A DNA stretch of 64,000 nt from Providencia rettgeri (GCF_041075285.1 NZ_CP163512.1:3720001-3784000); one strand, 5' to 3'. Positions 34,254 to 42,960 are shown, counted from the first letter of the stretch. Numbers and translations are program-made. Notes: a model not told the origin generated them from the sequence alone.

Positions 34254-35255
34254 TCAGGGGGTGGACATAATAATAGTCGCAGCAGCGTTAAATTGCCCTT
34301 CTGTTAGTTCATTTGGCGATAAATTGGGTTTCTTAACTAACGTAAACATTAATGTATCACGGCCATAACCGTTTTCGATTTTTGAATTGAAATGCCCATT
34401 CATTGGTGAGACACGTTGACCTTGATGATAAACTTCCACACCTAGCCCAGGCATAATCGGACCCTGGCTACCGATATCACCTGTTCTAACGAGTAGCGCA
34501 TCAGACGAAAAGGTTGATGTCTCTCCGCTTAAGAGCATTTTTATGGGGGCTGTTAGGTTATTATCTTCACAACGGTATGTGATATCAACATTACGCTGAA
34601 AACGGCTTGCGCTACCAACGGTTGAAATGCCTGATGCATTAACTGTTTCAAAATCAACAATAATAATTTGGTTATCATTGATATCACATGTCCCTGTTCC
34701 AACAACCACATCGTTACCAGCATAGAAATTCCATTTAAAATAAGCGTGGTCAATATGTTGATTGCTACCTATAAATGTTGCGTATTTATGGAGGTCTAAC
34801 GTCATCAGTAAATCGCCTTTTCTGACTAATACTGAAGGTGTAGGTTTAACATTGACTTGTAAATATAACTTAATTTGTAAAGGCTCAGAGGCGGTTGTTA
34901 AACGAAAAACTTGAATTTCTTGACCGCTAAAAGGGGCTAAATAGTAAGCACCACGTACAACAACACCGGCTTTTAATTCTGGGTTGTTTTTAAATGCTGG
35001 TCCTAAGTCTGCCCCTGTGACATTGAGATAATCGACATATGCAGAGGGTGCTTCGTTACGGCAAGTCATAAAGTCGCTCACATCTGCGAATTCATTAATT
35101 CGATTAGGTACCGAAAATATATCATTATCGAGAGGAACATCCTGTATACTCTGTGTTCCGCCACCGACCTCTTGACCGCCATTTGTTTTACATTGGAATG
35201 CAAAAATGGTAGGTGAAAATAGTAAGGTTGCGAGAAGTAATATTAATATTTTCAT
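34254..35255 (-). CDS. Fimbrial tip adhesin, two-domain (FimH/MrpH-position)
   Basis: 333 residues from the ATG at 35255, which has TAAGG eight bases upstream and starts a signal peptide (ILILLLATLLFSPTIFA); a longer frame begins inside the upstream gene. It is about twice the size of a pilin, with an N-terminal ~170-residue region of unknown specificity and a pilin-like C-terminal domain (CDINDNQIIIVDF, then FQRNVDITYRCEDNN and a terminal FNAAATIIMS strand). This is the architecture of tip adhesins, and it is the last gene of the operon, where tip adhesin genes usually lie. The receptor is unknown. Confidence 0.75.
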   Translation of the reverse strand: MKILILLLATLLFSPTIFAFQCKTNGGQEVGGGTQSIQDVPLDNDIFSVPNRINEFADVSDFMTCRNEAPSAYVDYLNVTGADLGPAFKNNPELKAGVVVRGAYYLAPFSGQEIQVFRLTTASEPLQIKLYLQVNVKPTPSVLVRKGDLLMTLDLHKYATFIGSNQHIDHAYFKWNFYAGNDVVVGTGTCDINDNQIIIVDFETVNASGISTVGSASRFQRNVDITYRCEDNNLTAPIKMLLSGETSTFSSDALLVRTGDIGSQGPIMPGLGVEVYHQGQRVSPMNGHFNSKIENGYGRDTLMFTLVKKPNLSPNELTEGQFNAAATIIMSTP

Positions 35256-35268
35256 TGTTACTGATACC

Positions 35269-35835
35269 TTAATCATAAATTAAACTAAAAATAGCGGTTG
35301 CAGTAAAATGGCCAAACGCAATACTTTTATTCTTTATTGCATCGGGCTCTCCTTGCACATTCGCATTAAAACTTAATATATTCGTACCATTTTCTAAATT
35401 GTATGCGGGTGTAATACTATTAATGGGAATTTTTTTACCGTTATATTCTAAAATTTCAATTCCTATACCTGAAGCCATGCTGCCAGAATCTAAAGCAAGT
35501 AGCCCGGGTAAATTGGTATTTTCAACCCCTGTAAATTTAACGGTTACGGTCTTAAAAATACTGTTATCACAGTCATCTAGATGAATATTGAAATTTTCTA
35601 ATGGTGTTTTTTGATTGATATAGAGGTACTTATTAACAATAGTACCAAAGTCTACAATAATATTTTCATCACCAGGTCTTACCGTACAAGCTTCAGCGAC
35701 AAGTAACCCTCGTATTTTAATTTCACCGATTTGACCATTTTTTGCATGACTTGGTAACGAAAAAAATAACAAACTTAATAGCATGGAGAGTATTATTTTT
35801 TTAAATTTATAAAAATTGAAATTTAATTTATTCAT
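35269..35835 (-). CDS. Minor fimbrial subunit
   Basis: 188 residues with a signal peptide (IILSMLLSLLFFSLPSHA) and a pilin domain: IGEIKIRGLLVAEACTVRPG, the paired Cys in HLDDCDNSIF, and a C-terminal HFTATAIFSLIYD with the penultimate Tyr used in donor-strand exchange. Type-1 pilin family. It overlaps the adhesin region by sharing the stop with an upstream start, so it is probably the tip adaptor (FimG/MrpG role). Confidence 0.82.
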   Translation of the reverse strand: MNKLNFNFYKFKKIILSMLLSLLFFSLPSHAKNGQIGEIKIRGLLVAEACTVRPGDENIIVDFGTIVNKYLYINQKTPLENFNIHLDDCDNSIFKTVTVKFTGVENTNLPGLLALDSGSMASGIGIEILEYNGKKIPINSITPAYNLENGTNILSFNANVQGEPDAIKNKSIAFGHFTATAIFSLIYD

Positions 35836-35874
35836 ATAAATACCTGCAATGCTACATCAGCAAATTGAGTTAGC

Positions 35875-36489
35875 TTATTCATAGGTTATTTGAAAAGAAA
35901 TAACGCTTCGGTATGCGCCTGCCTGTAATTTTTCGGCAATCCTGACAGGGGCGACATAATAAGTTAGGATATTTTGTCCATACGAAATAAGTTGTGGTTC
36001 ACTGTATTCACCAAAGTCGATTTCTTTCCCTTTTGGGGTAGTGATTTGTAACCCTAGTCCGGTAATGCCTTCTACAGTAGCAATGTTAGGACGAAAAGGA
36101 GCCACAGGGGCAATGAAGCGAATTTTCATTCCCGGCTGGGATGTACTCCATGTGACATTGCCAGATTTATCATTTCTTAGGGCGGTTGGTGTTTCGATAC
36201 AATCAAGTAATTCAATATTAATAGGGGTTTTATTCCCTTGGGCTCCAACTGCTTTTAATGACGCAGTTCCAACATTTCCCAAATCAACAGATTGAAATGC
36301 AGAATCCATCGATAAATGACACGCGCTTTCGGTTAAGGAGCCATAAACAAAAATTTTTCCATTTGCACCTTCGACATCCCAGTTTCCTGTGGTGTTATAA
36401 AAAGCATTCGTGGATGCCGCATATATCACAAACGAAGGTAATATAAGAGATAACCCGAGAAGTAAGGGAAGACTTTTTTGATTAATCAT
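35875..36489 (-). CDS. Minor fimbrial subunit
   Basis: 204 residues from the ATG at 36489, with AGAGGAAAAG just upstream; a longer frame would start inside the chaperone gene. Signal peptide LLLGLSLILPSFVIYAAS. The pilin domain begins KIFVYGSLTESACHLSMDS and has a second Cys in IELLDCIETP; the last strand reads YRSVISFQITYE. It lies between chaperone and adaptor genes, so it is probably a shaft-to-tip adaptor or terminator subunit, like MrpE or MrpF. Confidence 0.82.
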   Translation of the reverse strand: MINQKSLPLLLGLSLILPSFVIYAASTNAFYNTTGNWDVEGANGKIFVYGSLTESACHLSMDSAFQSVDLGNVGTASLKAVGAQGNKTPINIELLDCIETPTALRNDKSGNVTWSTSQPGMKIRFIAPVAPFRPNIATVEGITGLGLQITTPKGKEIDFGEYSEPQLISYGQNILTYYVAPVRIAEKLQAGAYRSVISFQITYE

Positions 36490-36499
36490 CTTTTCCTCT

Positions 36500-37249
36500 C
36501 TATTTATTTTCAGGAATAACCTGACATGTATTGGCTTGGCATTTAAATTGCAATTTTGGGCGACCACCATAATCATTGATATAGGTCAGTACAGGGCTTG
36601 CACCGACAGTGGTGCTAGACACACCTAAATTCTCCTCACTAAATGGAGCGACCATAACAGCTTTAAAATGCTGATTTACAGGCGAGTTTATACGCTCAGC
36701 GGCGCCAATAATGGTGATGTAAAAAGGTGTTGGGTTTTTAATAATATATTGATCACCTTGTTTAATAAGCAGTGTTTTTTCTTGCCAAGGATTATTTAAC
36801 ATTTCAGTTTCACTTAGCATAATGCTTTTAGGGCGATAAAATAATTTAATTTTGCTTTGTAACGCTAATTGCAAAACATTCGGTTTATCACTTTTCGGTG
36901 GAATTTCTCTTAAGTTAAAGTAATAAACACTTTCTCTATCTTGAGGTAATTGGCTTATTTCCGGAAGCGCTTCAATGCGAACTTGGCTCGATTTTTCGGG
37001 TTCAACTCTTTGTACCGGCGGTAATACGGCAAAAGGTGAGGTAACTTTTATCCCTTGAATATTTTCTATCCAACCTTGGGCTAAATAAGGTAGTTGGTTA
37101 TTTTTATTGGTTATAGTAACTGAAACGCTTTTTTGATCGCCATTAAAAATAACGCGAGTTCTATCTAAAGCAATTGCTGAGAAAGCACTTCCGCTAACTA
37201 AACTGCTTAATAAAATAGTACTGATATATAAATTAGTTAATTTTTTCAT
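36500..37249 (-). CDS. Periplasmic fimbrial chaperone (FimC/PapD family)
   Basis: 249 residues from the ATG at 37249 (a GTG three codons upstream is also possible). Signal peptide, then the classical chaperone start IALDRTRVIFNGDQKSVSVT, the YLAQGWIENIQG segment, PPVQRVEPEKSSQVRI and ESVYYFNLREIPPK, the G1-strand and F1-G1 hallmark regions. It folds the subunits of this operon and passes them to the usher at 37263. The gap to the usher is 13 bp. Confidence 0.92.
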   Translation of the reverse strand: MKKLTNLYISTILLSSLVSGSAFSAIALDRTRVIFNGDQKSVSVTITNKNNQLPYLAQGWIENIQGIKVTSPFAVLPPVQRVEPEKSSQVRIEALPEISQLPQDRESVYYFNLREIPPKSDKPNVLQLALQSKIKLFYRPKSIMLSETEMLNNPWQEKTLLIKQGDQYIIKNPTPFYITIIGAAERINSPVNQHFKAVMVAPFSEENLGVSSTTVGASPVLTYINDYGGRPKLQFKCQANTCQVIPENK

Positions 37250-37262
37250 AGCAATCACTCAT

Positions 37263-39785
37263 CTACAGATTATCATCTGTTTTATTACGTTTATTTGATA
37301 ATGGTTTACAAGGAATGAATAAACCTTGGTTAATAGTGTCTAAATTCTCTGGGAAATGAATTTCACATTGAGCTTCGCCACCCCAATAAATAATCATGGA
37401 TTCATTTGGGTTGATACCACTGACGTATGCATATCCGTTGTCAGTTACTATTCCCGTTTCTTTTCCTTTCAAATTGGTAATCTGAGCACCAAATGGTGGT
37501 GCAGAACCGTCAGACATGCGCATTGAAAGCATCATTTTTTCACCCGATAACACGTTAAATTTACGGTAGCCAATTGCGCCCTCTGTTAATGTTGCTTGAA
37601 CAATAGAATCAGTGACCTCTGCATTATTCGGCAATGCGTTTAAGTCGACTTTAACTTTGCTGCGGTAGTAGCTATTTAGATCAGGGACAACCACTTTACC
37701 GAATGCATTTGATGCAATAGGGATCCCTCGGTCTGATACGGGGATTTTAGCCACACCATCGGTGTCGATTAGCAAACGAGTTCCACCAATATTTGATACT
37801 CGGTGAGCATCTGCACCATTTAAGGTCACGGTGAATCCACCTTGAGCGCCTACTCCAAATGATGTGTAATTGTTGTGAATATAGCTGGCATTTGCAGTTA
37901 ACTTGGTATTATCGCCATAATGGGTGATATAGGTGCTTGCGGTTCCGCCTTTATTGGTAGAACCTGCACTGATTTGATAATTGGTTCTATCCGATAGTTT
38001 GTCATAATAGGTAGCTCGATTGACGGTATCATCTCGCGTTGCTTGCAATGAATAACCGATGTTGGCACTATTTCCCCAAGGCATTGATGCCGAGATATAA
38101 AGACCGTCATCGTTTGTTTCGTTATATTTATTGCGATAAGCCGATAACGAAATGTTAATATTTTTCAGACTTCCCCAATCAAGGTTTTTGGTCACCATTA
38201 AGTTGTAGCGATTGTTTTCTGGCTTATCCCAATAAGTTTGGTGTGAATAGTTTAAATAAGCAGTGACTCTTGATTCTCTAAAATTTTTATTTAGAGAAAT
38301 CACATACATTTCTTTGTTACTACCTTGGCGTTCGCCGGAGTCTTTAGCAGTTAAAAAATCAGTAACTGTCATAAAACTGCGTTCTGAGAAGCGGTAACCG
38401 GCAAATTGGACTTGGCTATCATAGTCATCAAAGCGTTTCGAATAGTTTATTCGATAAGAACTACCTGTGAGTTTTTTATCATTAGGAATATTGGCAATAG
38501 AATGTGTAATATCGAAAGACAAGGCACCAAGTGCTAATAAGTCTCGTCCTACACCCATATTGAATGCATTATAGTCTTGGCTATTTAATGAACCCGCGAG
38601 CAATGACCAACCATTGGTGACACCCCATGACATTTCACCACTTGCGAATGTATCTCCATTAACATGGTGCTCCATATCCGTTGGGCGACCCATAGCTAAT
38701 TTATATCGAACACTGCCTGGCCGAGTGAGGTAAGGAATATTAGCGGTTTCGACTTGGTATTCTTGAACCGAACCATCTTGTTCTTCGATGCGAACATCTA
38801 ATTTACCTGTTGTGGCATCACTTAAATTTTGAATACGAAAAGGCCCCGCAGCGACTTGTTCTTGGTAAATAATTCGCCCTTGCTGGCTAATAATTACTGT
38901 CGCATTAGTCGTTGCAACACCCGTTATTTCAGGTGCATATCCACGTAAATTTGGCGGCAGCATTAAGATATCAGAGCGTAAACTAACCCCTGTAAATCGA
39001 AAACTATCGAATAAATCAGTGTTGAAATAGTCTTCACCCAAGGTCAATTTAGCTTTAATACTGGTTAAAGCTTTATAGGCGTAAAGTCGACTCCATTGGA
39101 AATCATGCTCGTTGTTACTATTTGAACTCGTTTCTCGTTGAGCACGCCCCTGCCAGTCCCCTCTGAAGCGCCATTCACCAAAATTTACACCCGCAACACC
39201 ATTTGCCGTTACATTATAGTTGCTATTATTATCATGTGGTTTATTGGCTCTTACATTAATGTTGTAATCTAAAATAGCTCCAGAAATCCCTTCATCCCAA
39301 AGAGAAGGCGGATCCCAGTTAGCCGTTCTATATTCAAGATAGGCTTGAGGAATACTCAGGTATAATGTTGAATCAGACAAGTCTCCTCTGGCTTGAAAAC
39401 CGGGTAAACTCAGTACATCAAGGCACTCATTATTATGCCACCAAGTAATTTTCTTCAATGCATTCGCCGTTAGCCCTAACTGCTGAACTTGTTCTTGAGT
39501 AATACACACAAGACTGGCTTCAGGATCATTCTTTGGTGGGTAAAATGAAAATCGTTGCTCAGGTAGAGTTTCTTTATTTAATTGTATTTTTAGAGGGTAA
39601 GTGCCTGGCATAATATAACCAGCACGTGAAAATTGCTTAATATCGATGTTTTTTTTGTCTTCCAAATCAAATAATGCCGTATTAAATTGTATGCTATCGG
39701 CAGCATATAACTGGGCAGATAATGCCCCAAAACTGATCATTATTGTTGTCGTTATTATATTTATCTTGTGCTGTTTAAAAAACAT
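37263..39785 (-). CDS. Outer-membrane usher (FimD/MrpC-like)
   Basis: 840 residues of the gamma-type FimD/MrpC family: after a signal peptide, IQFNTALFDLEDKKNIDIKQ opens the N-terminal domain, followed by FSRAGYIMPGTYPLKIQLNK, the middle plug (YAPEITGVATTNATVIISQQ) and the C-terminal domain with a Cys pair ending near FIPCKPLSN. It forms the secretion pore for the phase-variable fimbria. It follows the 181-residue pilin by 36 bp. Confidence 0.93.
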   Translation of the reverse strand: MFFKQHKINIITTTIMISFGALSAQLYAADSIQFNTALFDLEDKKNIDIKQFSRAGYIMPGTYPLKIQLNKETLPEQRFSFYPPKNDPEASLVCITQEQVQQLGLTANALKKITWWHNNECLDVLSLPGFQARGDLSDSTLYLSIPQAYLEYRTANWDPPSLWDEGISGAILDYNINVRANKPHDNNSNYNVTANGVAGVNFGEWRFRGDWQGRAQRETSSNSNNEHDFQWSRLYAYKALTSIKAKLTLGEDYFNTDLFDSFRFTGVSLRSDILMLPPNLRGYAPEITGVATTNATVIISQQGRIIYQEQVAAGPFRIQNLSDATTGKLDVRIEEQDGSVQEYQVETANIPYLTRPGSVRYKLAMGRPTDMEHHVNGDTFASGEMSWGVTNGWSLLAGSLNSQDYNAFNMGVGRDLLALGALSFDITHSIANIPNDKKLTGSSYRINYSKRFDDYDSQVQFAGYRFSERSFMTVTDFLTAKDSGERQGSNKEMYVISLNKNFRESRVTAYLNYSHQTYWDKPENNRYNLMVTKNLDWGSLKNINISLSAYRNKYNETNDDGLYISASMPWGNSANIGYSLQATRDDTVNRATYYDKLSDRTNYQISAGSTNKGGTASTYITHYGDNTKLTANASYIHNNYTSFGVGAQGGFTVTLNGADAHRVSNIGGTRLLIDTDGVAKIPVSDRGIPIASNAFGKVVVPDLNSYYRSKVKVDLNALPNNAEVTDSIVQATLTEGAIGYRKFNVLSGEKMMLSMRMSDGSAPPFGAQITNLKGKETGIVTDNGYAYVSGINPNESMIIYWGGEAQCEIHFPENLDTINQGLFIPCKPLSNKRNKTDDNL

Positions 39786-39821
39786 AAAAACATCCCTAAA
39801 ACACCAATATAAATTTGAAAA

Positions 39822-40367
39822 TTAATAATAATCGACCTTGAACCTTAATAAGGTTTGGTAATTACCCGATTTAATAGGGTGATAATTAGTGACTAGTTGC
39901 ATTTGATATTTCAGCATCATTGTGCCAGGTGTAATTCCTAATGCAGGCAGTGGCTTACCTGGGGTAATGGAATATCCTGATATATCATGCAATGCCAATT
40001 GCACTCCCTTTGCTTCACCTGAGAGTGTAAAAAAATTACCTTCTGATGGGCCATCAAAAGTGACTTCGAGTGAATTCCATTCGTTATTATCTTTTGAATA
40101 TTTTTCCCAACGGCAATCAACGAGTTTAATATTGAATTCTTTTATGGGGCCTTTCCCAACTTCACGAATATAGCTTGTTGGAAGCACCCCCATATTAATG
40201 GTCTGATCCCTTGACCCGATATCTATTGCACAAGCGGTATCGACTATTTCACCGTTCATTGTGACTTTTCCCCATCCATGAGGTGAGGCATCCAGCGTTG
40301 GCGAAAGAAATAATGTTAGAAGAAATAGAGAAGATATTTTTCTTAGCGAATAGAGAAATCCTTTCAC
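39822..40367 (-). CDS. Fimbrial subunit (MrpB-position)
   Basis: 181 residues with a signal peptide (SLFLLTLFLSPTLDA) and pilin features nearly parallel to the major subunit: GWGKVTMNGEIVDTACAIDI, FNIKLVDCRWEK and a final FKVDYY. It lies between the major subunit and the usher, the place of MrpB, the putative fimbrial terminator/anchor in P. mirabilis. That role is an inference from position. Confidence 0.82.
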   Translation of the reverse strand: MKGFLYSLRKISSLFLLTLFLSPTLDASPHGWGKVTMNGEIVDTACAIDIGSRDQTINMGVLPTSYIREVGKGPIKEFNIKLVDCRWEKYSKDNNEWNSLEVTFDGPSEGNFFTLSGEAKGVQLALHDISGYSITPGKPLPALGITPGTMMLKYQMQLVTNYHPIKSGNYQTLLRFKVDYY

Positions 40368-40397
40368 TTTAACCTCTGACTTAATTAGGCGATTAAT

Positions 40398-40423
40398 AAG
40401 AGGAATACGTAAGTATTCCTCTT
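40398..40423 (-). terminator. Attenuating hairpin after the major subunit gene
   Basis: AAGAGGAATAC (40398-40408) pairs with GTATTCCTCTT (40413-40423) around a 4-nt loop, 12 bp past the major subunit stop. No long T run follows; it may also protect the upstream mRNA 3' end. Confidence 0.7.
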
Positions 40424-40434
40424 AAACTAATCAA

Positions 40435-40998
40435 TTAGTTATAAGTTAAGGTAAAGTTAGTTACACCTTCGAATTTACCTAATGGGATTTTATCAACAGC
40501 AACGTTTGCACCTTGAACATAAGCGCTATAACGTAATGTATTGTCACCTGCTTGCAATTGATGCTCTTGAGCTGTTGCAACACCCATATCTAATGCTGTG
40601 CCGTTTGTATCAGTTAATTGAATACCAACGTTACCAGCGATAGTTGGATCAGTTGCATCTAAGCCAGTTACACCTAATAATTTAGGATTGAACGCAGCAC
40701 TAGAGCCAGAGAATGTGATGTTGACTTTGTCGTTATAAACCTTGTCATTTGCATCTTTAGGGAACACGCAGTCTTCTAGCTCAATGTTGAATTGTTTAGC
40801 GTTAGAAGTTCCACCGTTTGCTAAAATAGAGTTAGCGATTTGCCCCAACCAGACTGTTTGGTCAATAGAGTCAGAGCTAATTGAGCAAGGTGCATCAATG
40901 ATTTCACCTTTAAATGTTACTTTACCATGCCCTTGATCAGCGAGTGCTGGAGATGCGATAGCGGCAGAAATAAGTGCTGCTAAAAATACTTTTTTCAT
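40435..40998 (-). CDS. Major fimbrial subunit (FimA/MrpA-like)
   Basis: 187 residues from the ATG at 40998, which has GAGG seven bases upstream. Signal peptide KKVFLAALISAAIASPALA, then HGKVTFKGEIIDAPCSISSD, a second Cys in NIELEDCVFPKD, and a C-terminal KFEGVTNFTLTYN with the conserved penultimate tyrosine. A typical type-1 pilin. It is separated from the upstream XRE gene by 82 bp and followed by a hairpin, in line with high expression. Confidence 0.9.
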   Translation of the reverse strand: MKKVFLAALISAAIASPALADQGHGKVTFKGEIIDAPCSISSDSIDQTVWLGQIANSILANGGTSNAKQFNIELEDCVFPKDANDKVYNDKVNITFSGSSAAFNPKLLGVTGLDATDPTIAGNVGIQLTDTNGTALDMGVATAQEHQLQAGDNTLRYSAYVQGANVAVDKIPLGKFEGVTNFTLTYN

Positions 40999-41080
40999 TT
41001 GAACCTCATTTATATATAACAACGTGATGATTACCCAACAATTAAGTGGGCATAGTTAAAAATTTATATTTTTTAAATAA

Positions 41081-41470
41081 CTATTTGCTGTATAAAGAAT
41101 TTAATATAATTTCATTTTGTCGATTAAAAATATAATGATAGTTATCTTGTTCATCGATGAGATTTTCATTGTTATGAATGAATACATTAGCATCAGGATG
41201 TTCTTCATTTATTTTCAATGTTATACTTTCGAAAAACGTACGAGGGTTAGTATCTAGATAGAATAAGATTGAAAACAGCATCCCACAGTTAATACTGCAT
41301 ATTCCTCTCTCATATCGAGAGATTTGTTGTTGTGATATTTTTAATTTTTTAGCTAGCTTTTTTCCACTTAGCCCTTTTTCTTTTCTAAGATGGGATAATT
41401 CCAAACCAATTTGTTCAGTTAGTATTTTCTGAAAGTTATCTATACTGGTATTTAAATTATTATTTTTCAT
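41081..41470 (-). CDS. XRE-family regulator, MrpJ-like, of the phase-variable fimbria
   Basis: 129 residues with a Cro/C1 helix-turn-helix at about residues 20-72: LSHLRKEKGLSGKKLAKKLK followed by ISQQQISRYERGICSI, the MrpJ-type signature shared with the regulator at 27440. GGTGAGAT precedes the ATG. In P. mirabilis mrpJ is at the 3' end of the operon; here it is the first gene after the invertible segment, so the switch would control the regulator directly as well as the pilin. Confidence 0.87.
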   Translation of the reverse strand: MKNNNLNTSIDNFQKILTEQIGLELSHLRKEKGLSGKKLAKKLKISQQQISRYERGICSINCGMLFSILFYLDTNPRTFFESITLKINEEHPDANVFIHNNENLIDEQDNYHYIFNRQNEIILNSLYSK

Positions 41471-41554
41471 ATCTCACCAACAAAACTTTATGTAATTTGG
41501 TTACACCGTTAGACTAGCTTACAACGCGAACGCTTGATTGTTTTATGTACAATA

Positions 41555-41580
41555 AACGCAACAAAATAAATCAAAATGTT
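41555..41580 (+). repeat. Left inverted repeat of the fimbrial phase switch
   Basis: A 26-bp sequence (AACGCAACAAAATAAAT... ending CAAAATGTT) whose reverse complement occurs at 41841-41866 with one mismatch at position 10. It also forms its own palindrome with the following GCGTT (AACGCAACA/TGTTGCGTT, 41555-41585), perhaps a paired recombinase-binding site. Confidence 0.85.
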
Positions 41581-41779
41581 GCGTTAAATTGATTTTAGCA
41601 AAATCGTTTTATATATTGGGATTATCAGGATTAAAAACTTTAATTTATATTTTTTTATATATCATTTAGATTATTTGACTGGCTATTTTTCTTAATAAAA
41701 ATATCGTGGATGGTAACCTTCTGTTGTAGATAACAAATTTTTACATTAATTGCTAGTTATTGCTAAAATGCATTACTGT

Positions 41780-41798
41780 AACAGCATTTTATGCTGTT
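41780..41798. promoter_or_regulatory. Palindrome overlapping the switch promoter
   Basis: AACAGCAT (41780-41787), 3-nt spacer, ATGCTGTT (41791-41798). It abuts the -35 box, so it may be an operator for a regulator acting on the invertible promoter. Confidence 0.5.
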
Positions 41799-41826
41799 TG
41801 ATTTTGATTAGTCTCAGAATTATACT
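41798..41826 (+). promoter_or_regulatory. Sigma-70 promoter inside the invertible element
   Basis: TTGATT (41798-41803), a 17-bp spacer and TATACT (41821-41826), with an expected start near 41833, just before the right inverted repeat. In the present orientation it reads right, antisense to the recombinase gene. Confidence 0.7.
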
Positions 41827-41840
41827 TATTAGGCATTTTA

Positions 41841-41866
41841 AACATTTTGATTTATTATGTTGCGTT
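41841..41866 (-). repeat. Right inverted repeat of the fimbrial phase switch
   Basis: AACATTTTGATTTATTA followed by TGTTGCGTT; the reverse complement of 41555-41580 with one mismatch in 26. Confidence 0.85.
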
Positions 41867-42049
41867 GCCATTTGATTTTAGATGATATTTTTTCCATTTT
41901 ATTGATATTCAATAAAATATTCATTATTGTTTTTATTATTATCTAAATTACCTATATTACATTTCTATTTATGTTTTATTTCTTCCATTTATAATCTGTT
42001 TTCGATATTAAAATCTAAATATAATTTATACCTCATTAAGGAGCATATT

Positions 42050-42091
42050 ATGTGTCTTTATATGACGCTCCAAATTCGAGTGGTTTTGTGA
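42050..42091 (+). CDS. Possible 13-residue leader peptide
   Basis: MCLYMTLQIRVVL, preceded by a full AAGGAG six bases upstream and by TATAAT at 42020-42025. GGAGC (42040-42044) can pair with GCTCC (42067-42071), so the binding site can be folded into a hairpin with the first codons. It lies in the otherwise geneless 41867-42393 stretch. Expression is unproven; it could be a leader/sensor peptide or chance. Confidence 0.3.
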   Translation: MCLYMTLQIRVVL

Positions 42092-42289
42092 TATTGATGT
42101 AGGAATATTGATGCTAGATTGTTAATTTTACATGGTTGTTTTGGTACTCGTATTTTGAGTATTTAAAATATGATAATTGGTTAAAGAGGAATAAATAAAA
42201 TTATTAACTGCTCATATTTTGGAATTTGAAAAATAGCGTATTGAATACTCTATTTAGAAGGGAAAGCAATAATGACATCAACCTTTATA

Positions 42290-42339
42290 AGAATACCCCA
42301 GTTTTATATAGCCAATTGGCTAAATAGCTGAGGTATTCT
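42290..42339. terminator. Long nested palindrome at the 3' side of the recombinase gene
   Basis: AGAATACC with CAG pairs with CTG and GGTATTCT (outer stem, with a one-base bulge), enclosing the perfect palindrome TAGCCAATTGGCTA (42309-42322). It lies 54 bp past the recombinase stop, so a terminator for that gene and for rightward transcripts from the switch is likely; a cruciform or protein site is possible. Confidence 0.55.
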
Positions 42340-42393
42340 GGTGTTTAATTCATTTTATAATATTGAACTTTAGTTTTATGTTGATGTAAGTCA

Positions 42394-42960
42394 TTAAATT
42401 GCCTCTTGATTAGACCAAATACCGCTGAAGCGCTTTTCGTTACTTGCGGTATAAATTACAGTATGGGCGATATTTCGATGGCCTAAATAGTCTTGAATTA
42501 ATCGAGTATCTCTACCGAGGTCAGCTAATGCATACCCACATGCATGTCTTAGCATGTGGGGGTGAAGCTTAACTGGAAGTCCAGCTATCTTGCCGTATTG
42601 TTCAAATAAACGGTAGATTTGGTAACGAGAGATTTGGCTTCCTTTTTGCGAGATAAATAAGCAAGTTGAGTCGGAAGTTTTCCAATTATCTCTTTCAATT
42701 AGCCATTTTTTGATTGCTATAAATTCTTCTGGGATTATTGGTTGAACAGTGGATAACCCTCCTTTTAATCGCCTGATATAGATCACTTTCTGTACTAAAT
42801 CGATATCCTGCATTGTGATATGAGTAAGTTCACTAACTCTTAGACCATGTAGAAAGCTCATTAGCAACAAACAATAGTCACGGTTAGGATAACGACCTTG
42901 CTGTGTTGCTTTTAATAAGGCATTAACTTCGGTGCGTGTAATAAATTTTCGTTTAGTCAT
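42394..42960 (-). CDS. Fimbrial phase-switch tyrosine recombinase (FimB/FimE/MrpI-like)
   Basis: 188 residues, the compact size of FimB/FimE/MrpI, made only of the catalytic domain. The tyrosine recombinase residues are all seen: Arg in FLHGLRVSEL, Lys in RRLKGGLS, His and Arg in LHPHMLRHACGYALA, His in YLGHRNIAHT, and the nucleophile Tyr in VIYTASNEKRF. It would invert the 41555-41866 segment. There is one recombinase gene here, as in mrp, not two as in E. coli fim. It is on the same strand as the fimbrial operon. Confidence 0.92.
   Translation of the reverse strand: MTKRKFITRTEVNALLKATQQGRYPNRDYCLLLMSFLHGLRVSELTHITMQDIDLVQKVIYIRRLKGGLSTVQPIIPEEFIAIKKWLIERDNWKTSDSTCLFISQKGSQISRYQIYRLFEQYGKIAGLPVKLHPHMLRHACGYALADLGRDTRLIQDYLGHRNIAHTVIYTASNEKRFSGIWSNQEAI

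Larger units (their letters stand above)
41555..41866. promoter_or_regulatory. Putative 312-bp invertible element (phase switch), OFF orientation
   Basis: The two 26-bp inverted repeats enclose 260 bp, total 312 bp, almost the same size as E. coli fimS (314 bp). It lies between the recombinase gene and the first gene of the fimbrial operon. The best promoter in it points right, away from the fimbrial genes; inversion would put its -10 at about 41595-41600 on the minus strand, about 125 bp before the regulator ATG. Confidence 0.8.
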
